A DNA stretch of 64,000 nt from Emergencia sp. (GCA_022767345.1 JALEOD010000042.1:105256-169255); one strand, 5' to 3'. Numbered from the stretch's first letter, positions 1 to 8,077 are shown. The notes: a model not told the origin generated them from the sequence alone. Numbers and translations are program-made.

Positions 1-281
1 ATTTGTTCGTCGGATTTTTCATCAATGGGTACGCCATATTTGGAAGCCTCATTAATCTTTGTGACAGCGGAAACCACCTTGTCTGGCGCGCCGGAAAGTG
101 CCGCTGATACTGTCACCGCCGCACCTTTGATATCCTCCATGGACATCTGATACATGACCATGGCTTTTGCTTTTTCGTAGTATTTAGCAAAGGTTTCATT
201 TTTTATTTCTCCGCCGTAGGAAGCCGCCGTTAAAATCAATAAACAGGCCGTCACCTGGCAGTACAGTTTTTTCTTATTCAT
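1..281 (-). CDS. secreted protein, N-terminal part (cut by window edge)
   Basis: Only the first 93 or so codons are inside the window. The protein starts MNKKKLYCQVTACLLILTAA, a basic n-region followed by a hydrophobic stretch, so it is probably exported or membrane anchored. The rest seen here is a helical region rich in Ala, Lys and Met, ending near YGVPIDEKSDEQ. The family cannot be settled from this part. An M23-type envelope peptidase would be one possibility, but no catalytic motif is visible. It lies 51 bp downstream of obgE on the same strand and may be cotranscribed. Its ribosome binding site lies in the right arm of a strong hairpin (287-316). Confidence 0.6.
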   Translation of the reverse strand, partial: MNKKKLYCQVTACLLILTAASYGGEIKNETFAKYYEKAKAMVMYQMSMEDIKGAAVTVSAALSGAPDKVVSAVTKINEASKYGVPIDEKSDEQ

Positions 282-286
282 AAAAT

Positions 287-316
287 CACCTCTATATAAA
301 GTATTATATAGAGGTG
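287..316 (-). promoter_or_regulatory. perfect hairpin covering a ribosome binding site
   Basis: CACCTCTATATAA (287-299) and TTATATAGAGGTG (304-316) form a perfect 13-bp stem with a 4-base loop. On the minus strand the arm next to the gene is GAGGTG, the only Shine-Dalgarno sequence for the gene starting at 281. The stem would hide it. No long T-run follows, so it does not look like an intrinsic terminator. Translational control is an inference. Confidence 0.6.
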
Positions 317-332
317 AAGAATATAACCGGTT

Positions 333-1625
333 TTAGTATTCGTCCCAGTATTCAAACTCGTAATCAAAGATTCTAATGGTATCTCCCTCAGAAAGCCCCA
401 TTTCAATAAGCTTCTCGATGGCGCCCTTCTTTTCAATATACTTATAGAGATAGCGCAGTGACCCCATGTCATTGAAATTTGTGGAATCGAAAATTTTCTG
501 CAGCTGCTTTCCGGTAAGCACATAGACATCGCCTTCTTTGGAAGCGTAGACCTCTTTGAAATTCGGATCTTTGTCGTCAGTTTCAAAGTCGAAGTATTCG
601 TATTCGTCTTCTTCCTGCGGATTCAGCGCAGCTTTCTTAAGTTCCTCTGCCGCTGCGGCCATCAGTGCGTGAACACCCTCGTTAATCGGCGCGCAAATCG
701 GAAATACGCTGTATCCTTTTCCTTCCACATATTCTTTAAATTCAATATATGCAGGATCTTCTTCGCTGATCATATCCATCTTGTTTGCTGCTACCAGCAT
801 TGGCTTGTCGGCTACCCTCTTGCTGTATTCTTGCAGCTCATTGTTGATTTTATCAAAATCTTCGATGGGATTTCTGCCTTCGCTTCCCGAAGCATCTACC
901 ACATGAATCAAAACTTTGGTTCTTTCAATGTGTTTTAAGAACTTCAGTCCCAGACCCAGTCCTTTGTGCGCGCCCTCGATGATGCCGGCAATATCTGCCA
1001 TGACAAAGCTGGTGTCATAGATTTCTACCACACCCAAATTAGGGGCAATGGTAGTAAAGTGATAGTTTTCAATCTTCGGCTGCGCACTGGTCGCCGTTGC
1101 CAGAAGACTTGACTTTCCAACATTAGGAAAACCTACCAGACCCACATCGGCAATCATCTTCATCTCCAGCAGGATGTTTCGCTCCTTTGCAAAGCCGCCG
1201 GCCTCGGCAAAATTCGGCGCCTGCCGCACCGAGTTTTTAAAATGGGTATTTCCCTTGCCGCCTTTGCCGCCTTTGGCTGCAACAAAGCTCTCACCATCTT
1301 CCACAAGGTCTTTCATCACAAGACCTGTTTCTTCATCAATGATGACCGTACCCATGGGCACTTTAATCACCAGATCTTCCCCATTCTTTCCGTACCGTTT
1401 TTTCTTCATGCCGTCCTGACCGTTTTCTGCCTGGTATTTCCTCTTATAGCGAAAATCCATCAGCGTTCTAAGGTTTCTGTCAGCCTGAAAAATCACATCG
1501 CCGCCCTTGCCGCCATCGCCGCCGTCAGGACCTCCCTCCGGTACAAAGGGCTCCCTGCGGAAAGATACGCAGCCGTTGCCGCCCTTTCCTGATTTTATAA
1601 ATATTTTGGCTCTATCTACAAACAT
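333..1625 (-). CDS. obgE: GTPase ObgE
   Basis: Obg/CgtA is a ribosome-associated GTPase acting in 50S assembly and stress and sporulation signalling. The 430-residue product, starting MFVDRAKIFIKSGKGGNG, has the glycine-rich Obg domain (about 1-158), a G domain with the P-loop GFPNVGKSS and the NKMD specificity motif, and the C-terminal OCT domain of Gram-positive Obg proteins (about 350-430). The frame is open for 26 codons further upstream, but the start at 1625 has a GGAGG-type site just before it and matches the family N-terminus. The gene follows rplU and rpmA, the usual Bacillota order, but is separated from rpmA by a 428-bp repeat-rich gap. Confidence 0.97.
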   Translation of the reverse strand: MFVDRAKIFIKSGKGGNGCVSFRREPFVPEGGPDGGDGGKGGDVIFQADRNLRTLMDFRYKRKYQAENGQDGMKKKRYGKNGEDLVIKVPMGTVIIDEETGLVMKDLVEDGESFVAAKGGKGGKGNTHFKNSVRQAPNFAEAGGFAKERNILLEMKMIADVGLVGFPNVGKSSLLATATSAQPKIENYHFTTIAPNLGVVEIYDTSFVMADIAGIIEGAHKGLGLGLKFLKHIERTKVLIHVVDASGSEGRNPIEDFDKINNELQEYSKRVADKPMLVAANKMDMISEEDPAYIEFKEYVEGKGYSVFPICAPINEGVHALMAAAAEELKKAALNPQEEDEYEYFDFETDDKDPNFKEVYASKEGDVYVLTGKQLQKIFDSTNFNDMGSLRYLYKYIEKKGAIEKLIEMGLSEGDTIRIFDYEFEYWDEY

Positions 1626-1715
1626 ATCAAAGCCTCCTTTGCTGTTTCCTCTTTTGTTCAAAATTAGTCTGTTTAGTGTATCATAAATACTTGCGGATAT
1701 CAACTGTGTCTTCCT

Positions 1716-1906
1716 GTGACAAATTTGACAACGCTTCGTTTTTTAGTCATTTCTGTCAATAAGTCCGACAAAACATTGATTGTTTTCCTATCAAATATTG
1801 CTAAATTGGACAATGTTCCGAAAGTCTGCCACTATTGTCACACTTTTCCCGGACAAACGTTGACAAAAGTGACAAAAAATAAATTCTTGTCCACTTTAGC
1901 AATATC
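1716..1906. repeat. intergenic word-array palindrome, word TTGACAA
   Basis: In the 428-bp gap between rpmA and obgE, about ten copies of GACAA-type words (TTGACAA, GTGACAA, GGACAA) occur in both orientations within 190 bp. The arms 1795-1813 (ATATTGCTAAATTGGACAA) and 1887-1905 (TTGTCCACTTTAGCAATAT) are inverted repeats matching at 18 of 19 positions. The 73-nt loop holds a second imperfect stem built from TTGTCAC and AAAAGTGACAA. No convincing reading frame lies here. The same word builds the element at 16299-16561. Confidence 0.7.
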
Positions 1907-1940
1907 CCCTGCCTTTACAATTTTTATGTAAGAAAAGAAT

Positions 1941-2003
1941 ATAGGAGTAATGTAGGAATAATGTATGAATGGTCTACATTCCACTACTCCTAATTACTCC
2001 TAT
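1941..2003. repeat. inverted repeat downstream of rpmA
   Basis: ATAGGAGTAAT (1941-1951) and ATTACTCCTAT (1993-2003) are perfect 11-bp inverted repeats, with a further AATGTAG/CTACATT pair inside. The unit TAGGA or ACTCCTA recurs within the loop. The hairpin begins 50 bp after the rpmA stop but is not followed by a clean T-run, so an ordinary terminator is not obvious. It abuts the TTGACAA element and could be part of one compound element. Confidence 0.6.
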
Positions 2004-2053
2004 CCGCACTTAAAATCGTTGAAATCTCACGATTCTTAAATCTTAATTAAAAA

Positions 2054-2314
2054 TTAAGCTTCTTTTGGATAAACACTAACCTGTTTTCTAGTCTTGTCTT
2101 TTCTTTCGAACTTAACAGTACCTTCAATCTTAGCAAATAATGTATCATCGCCACCGATACCTACATTATTACCAGGATGGAATTTAGTACCTCTCTGTCT
2201 AACCAAAATGCTGCCAGCGCTAACGAACTGACCGTCACCTCTCTTAACGCCTAAACGTTTCGACTCGGAATCACGACCGTTCTTAGAGCTACCTACTCCT
2301 TTTTTACTTGCCAT
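2054..2314 (-). CDS. rpmA: 50S ribosomal protein L27
   Basis: L27 (86 residues) reaches into the ribosomal peptidyl transferase centre through its N-terminal tail. The sequence [20 protein letters not shown] is the mature-type N-terminus. Most Bacillota encode an extra leader ending in FFA that is removed by the protease Prp; this gene has no such leader. The start is supported by AAGGAGGTG at normal spacing. It lies 40 bp downstream of rplU, with no room for the usual prp gene. Identity is certain from [10 protein letters not shown] and [16 protein letters not shown]. Confidence 0.98.
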   Translation of the reverse strand: MASKKGVGSSKNGRDSESKRLGVKRGDGQFVSAGSILVRQRGTKFHPGNNVGIGGDDTLFAKIEGTVKFERKDKTRKQVSVYPKEA

Positions 2315-2354
2315 AGACCAGACACCTCCTTGCTATTCGTGGCTAAAATGGAAA

Positions 2355-2849
2355 TTATTTCGCTGCTTCGATGGTTTCGATGATAACTGCTTTTGTAGCT
2401 TTTTCATCGATTTCAATACCATGTTCTTTAGCGTAAGCGATTAATTCTTCTTTCTTCATGGAAGCGGAAACTTTCTTTTCCTTTGCTTCTTCTTTCGCTT
2501 CTGCCTTTGGTGCTGCAGGAGCTGCCTTCGGAGCACTCTTGCCTCCTAAGGATTCAATCTTAACCATAGTGTATGGCTGTCTGTGACCCTGTTTCTTTCT
2601 GTAGTCCTTCTTGGATTTGTATTTGTAGATGATGACTTTCTTTCCTTTGCCATTTTCTACTACTTCTCCAGAAACAACTGCACCTTCTACATACGGTGCA
2701 CCTACCTTCAGGTCTCCTTCACCAGCTAAAACCAGTACTTTATCGAATTCAATCTTATCTCCAGCTTCTACGTTTAACTTTTCGATAGTTACTACGTCGC
2801 CTTCCTGAACTCTGTACTGCTTTCCGCCTGTTTCAATTACTGCGTACAT
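2355..2849 (-). CDS. rplU: 50S ribosomal protein L21 with C-terminal extension
   Basis: L21 binds 23S rRNA domain II. Residues 1-103 ([20 protein letters not shown] through [13 protein letters not shown]) are a normal L21. The protein is 164 residues against a usual 100-105. The extra tail is an Ala/Lys/Glu-rich linker followed by about 34 residues starting [15 protein letters not shown], which resemble a small helix-extended-helix fold of the SAP/Rho-N type. That fold is inferred from pattern only. The start at 2849 fits the family and follows a GGAGG site; the frame is open upstream but that part is the leader RNA. Confidence 0.97.
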   Translation of the reverse strand: MYAVIETGGKQYRVQEGDVVTIEKLNVEAGDKIEFDKVLVLAGEGDLKVGAPYVEGAVVSGEVVENGKGKKVIIYKYKSKKDYRKKQGHRQPYTMVKIESLGGKSAPKAAPAAPKAEAKEEAKEKKVSASMKKEELIAYAKEHGIEIDEKATKAVIIETIEAAK

Positions 2850-2851
2850 TG

Positions 2852-2945
2852 TGTTTTTACCTCCTCTATCCAGTCTCGCCTTACCGGGTAGCGCGAAATG
2901 CGCTTTGCATGAAAAATAAACCCTTTCCGAGCGGTCTAACTCATT
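2852..2945 (-). promoter_or_regulatory. probable L21 leader RNA
   Basis: The roughly 90 nt before rplU contain a hairpin AGCGC-ATTTC-GCGCT followed by GGTAAGGCGAGACTGG just before the ribosome binding site. In Bacillota, rplU operons commonly carry an autoregulatory L21 leader at this place. The assignment rests on position and general appearance; a covariance search with the L21 leader model would decide. Confidence 0.45.
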
Positions 2946-3058
2946 TATCATAGCATATCCAAGATGGATTGTCAAATATTATTTGCTGAAAAACTTTTAA
3001 CTGAAAAACTTTTAACTTTTTATATAAAATACATCAAGAGTATGCAAAAACATATATT

Positions 3059-3706
3059 TTACATCATAGGATTTTCAAGCAAATCCTCAATATCACAGCC
3101 AAGGACTCTTGAAAGCTTATATAATATCCGCGCCTGCGCTTTATCAATATTGTTTTCTCTCTGCTCATAGGTCTGGATATTTCTGATATTTACCCCTGCC
3201 TGCGCAGAAAGCTCTGCCTGGGAAAGTCCTCGGCTTTCTCGAATCCGTTTCAACTTGGCATCACCCTCAGCAGCCTTATAAAATTCCTCCATCGTATGAA
3301 TAAAATTAGAGATGTCCATTTCATGATAAACCGAATACATGGCAATGATGTTAGATATTGGAATTCGTTCAAAGATATCCTTGAATCTTCGCCCGCTGTA
3401 CCATTGATATTCGGCAACAGCCCAGCCAGCCCAATATTCAGGAGAATAATTTTCCCAATGAACAAAATCCGGAAGTTCAATCTTTCCATATACCTTAAAG
3501 ATAATCTCTCTCGCAAGTTCCGGTCCGGACATTCCCGCAACATAAGCGGGATTGCCTCTTTCAAACTGCTGCGCATAACCAGAAGCTATGAAAATCTGCG
3601 CAGCCCACTCCGGCTTATATTTGCAGCAATTAATCACATAATCAAAATAAGCAGACAGTCTTTCTTTTGCATTACTCAGATATAATTCGCTGTATGCGTG
3701 GGTCAT
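3059..3706 (-). CDS. XRE-family HTH protein paired with DUF3990 gene
   Basis: A 215-residue protein. Residues 1-150 form an alpha-helical domain of a type often found beside DUF3990 genes; I do not recognise a defined enzyme in it. Residues 155-215 are a clear helix-turn-helix of the XRE/Cro type (RESRGLSQAELSAQAGV, then NIRNIQTYEQREN). The gene overlaps the upstream DUF3990 gene by about 35 bp, so the two are translationally linked. An AGGAG site precedes both a GTG at 3709 and an ATG at 3706. By analogy with toxin-antitoxin operons it could be the antidote and autorepressor; this is inference. Confidence 0.75.
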   Translation of the reverse strand: MTHAYSELYLSNAKERLSAYFDYVINCCKYKPEWAAQIFIASGYAQQFERGNPAYVAGMSGPELAREIIFKVYGKIELPDFVHWENYSPEYWAGWAVAEYQWYSGRRFKDIFERIPISNIIAMYSVYHEMDISNFIHTMEEFYKAAEGDAKLKRIRESRGLSQAELSAQAGVNIRNIQTYEQRENNIDKAQARILYKLSRVLGCDIEDLLENPMM

Positions 3707-4370
3707 CACCGCTCATCTCCTCTCTGAGAATATCCATAACAAATAAATCATCTCTGTAGGACTTATTATCCCTTATTTCCTTTCGATATACTTCTCTTGC
3801 CTTCTCATCTCTGTCCAAAAACTTCGGAAAATAAACTGTCTTATCAACGCCGTATGCATCTATGAAATTAAGACGCGCAAAACCATTTGCAGAAATCACT
3901 GCAATCTGCTCTCCGAGACTCCCAAGCTTCAGCGCCCTGTTAAGGCTGCGTAAAGGAAGCGCGTTAGATACGAAGGACTGAGCATATTGAAAATATGAAT
4001 CATCTGCCCTGTATCCGATTACAACATCGTAAGCAGCCAGATCAGCAGCATAATGTTCTATCATATAATTTCTTGCGTCGATAGCAATTTCTGAATCAAG
4101 CTTAAAGGTACGGTATTTCAAAAGCAATGCAATCCAGTTCAGAACGGAGTGTTTGCCATCCAGCAAATTCAGCACCTTCAATCCATCCATATCAAAATTG
4201 TATATATTGACAAAACCGTCCGTATTCTTTTTACAGGCCCATTCTCTTGCCATTTCGTCAAGCCTTGTGCAATAAAAGCCTTTTCCATAATCATTATGAG
4301 GATTGCCAATCAATATATCAGGTCTTTCTATAATGTGATCGGTTCCATGTAAAAGCCTAATTTCATTCAT
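3672..4370 (-). CDS. DUF3990 protein, putative ADP-ribosyltransferase-like toxin
   Basis: A 232-residue protein. The opening LLHGTD (6-11), then NDYGKGFYCT (about 26-35), is the signature of the DUF3990 family, which has been proposed to be a distant member of the ADP-ribosyltransferase superfamily. The HGT motif and the tyrosine in GKGFY would bind NAD in that model. No signal peptide or membrane segment is seen, so a cytoplasmic target is likely. It is first in a two-gene operon with the XRE protein, behind a near-consensus promoter and GGAGG site. Toxicity is not shown by the sequence. Confidence 0.7.
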   Translation of the reverse strand: MNEIRLLHGTDHIIERPDILIGNPHNDYGKGFYCTRLDEMAREWACKKNTDGFVNIYNFDMDGLKVLNLLDGKHSVLNWIALLLKYRTFKLDSEIAIDARNYMIEHYAADLAAYDVVIGYRADDSYFQYAQSFVSNALPLRSLNRALKLGSLGEQIAVISANGFARLNFIDAYGVDKTVYFPKFLDRDEKAREVYRKEIRDNKSYRDDLFVMDILREEMSGDDPRIQRIISE

Positions 4371-4406
4371 AAGTCCGCCTCCACTGACATTGTAATGATA
4401 TACAAA

Positions 4407-4435
4407 ATTATAACATCACGATAATAGTCCGTCAA
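4407..4435 (-). promoter_or_regulatory. near-consensus promoter of the DUF3990/XRE operon
   Basis: On the minus strand TTGACG (4435-4430) and TATAAT (4412-4407) are separated by exactly 17 bp, with the DUF3990 start codon 37 bp downstream. This is one of the best sigma-A promoters in the window. Confidence 0.75.
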
Positions 4436-4486
4436 TACATCAGACTAAGTATACCCACTTTTTTAAACTAAGCACGGCTCTTCCTT

Positions 4487-4527
4487 TGAAAAAAGCGGAA
4501 AGCCCGCATATTGTTCTTTCCGCTTTT
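4487..4527 (-). terminator. terminator of the SPFH/RHH operon
   Basis: AAAAGCGGAAAG and CTTTCCGCTTTT form a 12-bp stem just after the stop codon at 4534, followed on the minus strand by a T-run. Confidence 0.85.
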
Positions 4528-4533
4528 ATCCTC

Positions 4534-4794
4534 TTATTTGTGTTTTCTCTCCTGCACGCTTCTTGCCAAAATAAACTCAATCTGTCCATTAATGGAACGG
4601 AAATCCTCCTCTGCCCACTTTGCGACTTCTTCCCACAGAGACGGCGCGATTCGCAAAATGACCTGCTTCTTCGCTTTCTCAGCCTGTTTCACAGCCTTTT
4701 CTTTTGCTTTGATTTCCTGCTCCAACTTTTGCAGTTTGGACAGTCGTTCTTCTAGTTCTTTTTCCCTCTGTAAAATATCTTTTTCACTCGTCAT
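4534..4794 (-). CDS. coiled-coil ribbon-helix-helix (Arc-like) protein
   Basis: An 86-residue protein. Residues 1-45 are a highly charged coiled coil (EKELEERLSKLQKLEQEI). Residues 46-80 (QVILRIAPSLWEEVAKWA, then FRSINGQIEFILARS) are a ribbon-helix-helix DNA-binding domain like Arc, MetJ and many antitoxins. It follows the SPFH gene by 64 bp on the same strand, a pairing known in other Bacillota. It probably dimerises through both segments and may autoregulate the operon by binding the TGATATCA repeats at 5903-5921; the latter is inference. Confidence 0.75.
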   Translation of the reverse strand: MTSEKDILQREKELEERLSKLQKLEQEIKAKEKAVKQAEKAKKQVILRIAPSLWEEVAKWAEEDFRSINGQIEFILARSVQERKHK

Positions 4795-4858
4795 CGCTTC
4801 AGGCCTTTCATCTCTCTAATCCGTTTACTGTTAAAACGCATTCCCCTAATCCTTGAAC

Positions 4859-5872
4859 TTAGTAGATACTGCCGCTGTTGACAATGGGCTGTGTATCCTT
4901 GTCGGAGCAAAGCACTACCATCAGGTTGGAAACCATAGCGGCCTTTCTTTCCTCATCTAAAAATACTACTTCTTCCTCACCCAGTTTGTCAATAGCCATT
5001 TTCACCATGCTGACAGCGCCGTCAACAATCTTTGCTCTTGCGGAAATCACAGCCTCTGCCTGCTGTCTTCTCAGCATAGCCGCTGCAATTTCTTCCGCAT
5101 AGGACAAATGCGTGATACGAACTTCTTCAATTTCAAGACCTGCAAAAGCCACTTTCTTGTTCAGTTCTGCTTTCATATTGTCTGCAATTTCCTGAGAACT
5201 GCCTCTGAGTGTTTTCTCGTTGGCATGTTCGTGATCATCTGTATCTAAGCTGTCATAAGGATACATTCTTGCAATATTTCTGATGGTAGAATCAGTCTGA
5301 ATGGACAGAAACTCCGCATAATCCTCCACATTGAATACTGCGTTGGTCGGATTGACAACTTTCCAAATTACCATCGCGCCGATGATAATTGGATTACCCA
5401 TCACATCGTTTACTTTTTGCACACCGTTATTTAAAGTGTTATCTTTTAAAGAAACGGTTTTCTTTGCGCCAACTTTGATAGAACCTATTGAACTCTTTCC
5501 GTTCTTCGCCTGACTCTCAGCTTCTGCTTTTGCTGCCGCAACCTCTTTCATATAGGTCGGATTAGCATAAGTAGAAAATGGATTTACAAAATAAAATCCC
5601 TGTTTCAAAATTGTTCCGTGATAATTACCGAACAAAGTCAGTACCAGCGCCTCATTGGGTCCTACTACTTTGAGCCCTGCGTATAAAATCGGAAGAATGA
5701 CTACTCCCAGTCCTCCTACGATAATCATTGCAATTCCAACAGTTCCCAAGTTGATACAGCCAACTACAATCAGTGCAATGGCTGCCAGAATGCCCATCGT
5801 AATAAGTATCAGCATACCCATGCCGTTGATTGGCTTAATCTCTTTCTGCGTAAAATTTGTCTTTGTTTCCAT
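4859..5872 (-). CDS. SPFH (stomatin/prohibitin/flotillin) membrane protein
   Basis: A 337-residue protein. Two hydrophobic segments near residues 18-65 (GMLILITMGILAAIALIVVG; GTVGIAMIIVGGLGVVILPI) are followed by an SPFH/band-7 domain beginning LKVVGPNEALVLTLFGNYHG. The C-terminal half is the helical oligomerisation region (AEEIAAAMLRRQQAEAVISA). Such proteins form large ring-like assemblies that organise membrane microdomains. The start at 5872 was preferred over one 13 codons upstream because AGGAGTAACGCT precedes it. It is cotranscribed with the small RHH gene. Confidence 0.88.
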   Translation of the reverse strand: METKTNFTQKEIKPINGMGMLILITMGILAAIALIVVGCINLGTVGIAMIIVGGLGVVILPILYAGLKVVGPNEALVLTLFGNYHGTILKQGFYFVNPFSTYANPTYMKEVAAAKAEAESQAKNGKSSIGSIKVGAKKTVSLKDNTLNNGVQKVNDVMGNPIIIGAMVIWKVVNPTNAVFNVEDYAEFLSIQTDSTIRNIARMYPYDSLDTDDHEHANEKTLRGSSQEIADNMKAELNKKVAFAGLEIEEVRITHLSYAEEIAAAMLRRQQAEAVISARAKIVDGAVSMVKMAIDKLGEEEVVFLDEERKAAMVSNLMVVLCSDKDTQPIVNSGSIY

Positions 5873-5902
5873 AGCGTTACTCCTCTTCTCCCTTTTGGGT
5901 TT

Positions 5903-5934
5903 TGATATCAATTTGATATCATATTTATATCATA
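5903..5934 (-). promoter_or_regulatory. repeated TGATATCA operator-like motif upstream of the SPFH gene
   Basis: Two perfect copies of the palindrome TGATATCA (5903-5910 and 5914-5921) with a degenerate third copy (TATATCA, to 5934) lie 30-60 bp upstream of the SPFH start. RHH repressors typically bind such closely spaced short repeats cooperatively. A related TGATAT/ATATCA arrangement occurs before the lemA-like gene at 22888-22906. Confidence 0.45.
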
Positions 5935-6041
5935 CAAAATCATCCATGTCAATAGCATCCAGAAATTTTTTCCGCAAAACAAAACCACCGCACAGGGTTT
6001 TCTGTACAGTGGCTGTCTGTTTCTACATTATAACTTTTCTA

Positions 6042-6590
6042 TTACAGATAGCTGACAAGTTCGTCTGCTTCTTTTCTCTTTGGAGCAGCCGGTGCTTCCG
6101 CATCCAGCGGATATCCCATCGGAATTAAGGCTGCAACAGTCTGTCCCTCCGGCAGATTAATTGCTTCCGCAACCTTTTCGTCATCAAAGATGCCTAAAAT
6201 TACAGTACCGATTCCTTTATCATGGGCGGCCAGACAAAAGGTCTGCACTGCAATACCTGCGTCAAAATTCTGCCATCTGTCTTCCTTTGCAGTGGTATAA
6301 GAACCGTCCTTTTCAAAACCGGATCTTCCGTTGATATAAGTCGCAACGACCAGCTGCGGTACGTTCTTGATAATCTTCGCGTTGTAAGTAAATCCAAGCA
6401 CACATTCCTCAGCAATTTTTTCCTTTACAGCCTCATCTTCGACTACAATATATCTTGTAATCTGCGTATTTTTCCAGGATGGCGCAAAAGAAGCGGCTTC
6501 CACGATTTCTCTTACAACCTCGTGTTCTACAGCTTCCGGCTTAAACTTTCTGATACTTCTTCTTTCCTTTATACAAGTGATTGCTTCCAT
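6042..6590 (-). CDS. nitroreductase family protein
   Basis: A 182-residue FMN-dependent oxidoreductase of the nitroreductase fold. The N-terminal RRSIRKFKPEAVE is the typical flavin phosphate-binding start, and GIGTVILGIFDDEKV matches the conserved GxGxxxxG region near residue 125. Members reduce nitro compounds, quinones or flavins with NAD(P)H; the substrate cannot be inferred. AAGGAG precedes the ATG. It appears monocistronic, between recA and the SPFH gene. Confidence 0.88.
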   Translation of the reverse strand: MEAITCIKERRSIRKFKPEAVEHEVVREIVEAASFAPSWKNTQITRYIVVEDEAVKEKIAEECVLGFTYNAKIIKNVPQLVVATYINGRSGFEKDGSYTTAKEDRWQNFDAGIAVQTFCLAAHDKGIGTVILGIFDDEKVAEAINLPEGQTVAALIPMGYPLDAEAPAAPKRKEADELVSYL

Positions 6591-6712
6591 AGTTTCTCCT
6601 TACTCAAATTTCCTAAAGTGACTTTAGTATACCTATTTTTTATAGTAAAGTCAATTTGGTAATACCATATTTCACGAAAAAGTTTTGCAAATCATATTCG
6701 CCACCCTAGCGC

Positions 6713-6760
6713 ACCAAAAAAGCTGTGCGCCTCCCCATACAGGAATGCCGCACAGCTTTT
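6713..6760 (-). terminator. terminator of recA
   Basis: AGCTGTGCG and CGCACAGCT form a stem with flanking A and T tracts, just downstream of the recA stop on the minus strand. Confidence 0.8.
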
Positions 6761-6776
6761 GCTTGCTTTTAATAAA

Positions 6777-7877
6777 TTATTCGATTACTACGCCGTCCTC
6801 ATCGACCATCATATCGTCCATGGAAGTCGGAGCTGCTTCTGCCTGCTGTTCTTTCAGGGTTTCTAAAAGCTGTGCCTGAATCTTGTCCAGCATATCAGGA
6901 TTTTCCTGCAGCCACTTCTTCACGTTCTCACGCCCCTGGCCGATTCTATCACCAGCATAGCTGTACCATGAACCCGCCTTGTCGATAATCTTCAGTTCCA
7001 CTGCGCTGTCCAGTACATCGCCGGCCTTGGAGATACCTTCTCCATACATAATATCGAATTCCGCCTGTTTAAACGGTGGAGCCACCTTGTTCTTGACAAT
7101 CTTAACCTTGGTTCTGTTGCCGAGCATTTGGTCGCCGCTCTTGATTGTCTCTACCCTTCTGACGTCAAAACGCATGGAAGAATAGAATTTGAGAGCGCGT
7201 CCGCCTGTAGTCACTTCCGGGCTGCCGTACATGACGCCGATTTTCTCACGGAGCTGGTTGATGAAAACCACACAGGTGTGAGAACGGTTCACGTTACCTG
7301 CAATCTTTCTGAGAGCCTGAGACATCAGTCTTGCATGAAGACCTACATGGTTATCTCCCATGTCTCCCTCAATCTCTGCTTTCGGAACCAGTGCCGCAAC
7401 GGAGTCGATTACAATGACGTCCAAAGCGCCGCTGCGCGCCAGCATATCACAAATCTCCAGAGCCTGTTCCCCTGTATCCGGCTGGGATACTAAAAGCTCG
7501 TCAATCTTGACGCCCAGATTCTTTGCGTAAACAGGATCCAACGCATGCTCGGCGTCGATAAAAGCCGCCTTACCGCCGTTCTTCTGTGCTTCTGCAACGA
7601 TATGTAACGTCAGTGTAGTCTTACCGGAAGATTCCGGTCCGTAAATCTCGATGATTCTTCCCTTCGGTACACCGCCTACACCGGTTGCCAGGTCCAAACT
7701 GATGGAACCTGTGGAAATGGTTTCTATGTTCATCTTGGTATTGTCACCAAGCTTCATAATAGCACCTTGACCGAATTGTTTCTGAATCTGATCCATCGCG
7801 TCCTGCAGAGCCGCTTCTCTCGGATCCTTCTCACTCTTCGGGTTCTTTGCGTTTTTCTGTTCTTTTGCTGTAGCCAT
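6777..7877 (-). CDS. recA: recombinase RecA
   Basis: RecA (366 residues) forms the strand-exchange filament on single-stranded DNA and promotes LexA self-cleavage. The Walker A motif [10 protein letters not shown] lies near residue 80, the Walker B region is [14 protein letters not shown], and the DNA-binding loops follow ([20 protein letters not shown]). The C-terminus is acidic, as usual. The start has a GGAGG site. A consensus-like SOS box overlaps the transcription start, so the gene is most likely LexA-controlled. Confidence 0.98.
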   Translation of the reverse strand: MATAKEQKNAKNPKSEKDPREAALQDAMDQIQKQFGQGAIMKLGDNTKMNIETISTGSISLDLATGVGGVPKGRIIEIYGPESSGKTTLTLHIVAEAQKNGGKAAFIDAEHALDPVYAKNLGVKIDELLVSQPDTGEQALEICDMLARSGALDVIVIDSVAALVPKAEIEGDMGDNHVGLHARLMSQALRKIAGNVNRSHTCVVFINQLREKIGVMYGSPEVTTGGRALKFYSSMRFDVRRVETIKSGDQMLGNRTKVKIVKNKVAPPFKQAEFDIMYGEGISKAGDVLDSAVELKIIDKAGSWYSYAGDRIGQGRENVKKWLQENPDMLDKIQAQLLETLKEQQAEAAPTSMDDMMVDEDGVVIE

Positions 7878-7895
7878 ACTTTACCTCCAAATAAA

Positions 7896-7943
7896 GAACG
7901 CTTGTTCTTGTATTATAATACCCTATTATTTGCTTTCGGTCAA
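7896..7943 (-). promoter_or_regulatory. recA promoter with LexA (SOS) box
   Basis: Minus-strand TTGACC (7943-7938), 17-bp spacer, TATTAT (7920-7915). Immediately downstream lies GAAC-N4-GTTC (7896-7907), which fits the Bacillota LexA/DinR box core. A repressor bound there would cover the transcription start. Confidence 0.75.
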
Positions 7944-8077
7944 GACTTTTCCTCATAAATTTTCTCAAAAATTAAAATTTGTCGGAACGACTTTCCGTGA
8001 TAATACTTACTATAACATATTTTACATTATATGTCAATAACTACATTTAATTCCTGAAAACTGGAGGCATGTCAATC

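Noticed and set aside
1626..1715. Extended N-terminus of ObgE (26 codons)
   Set aside because: The frame is open, but the family N-terminus MFVDRAKIF and a good ribosome binding site define the start at 1625.
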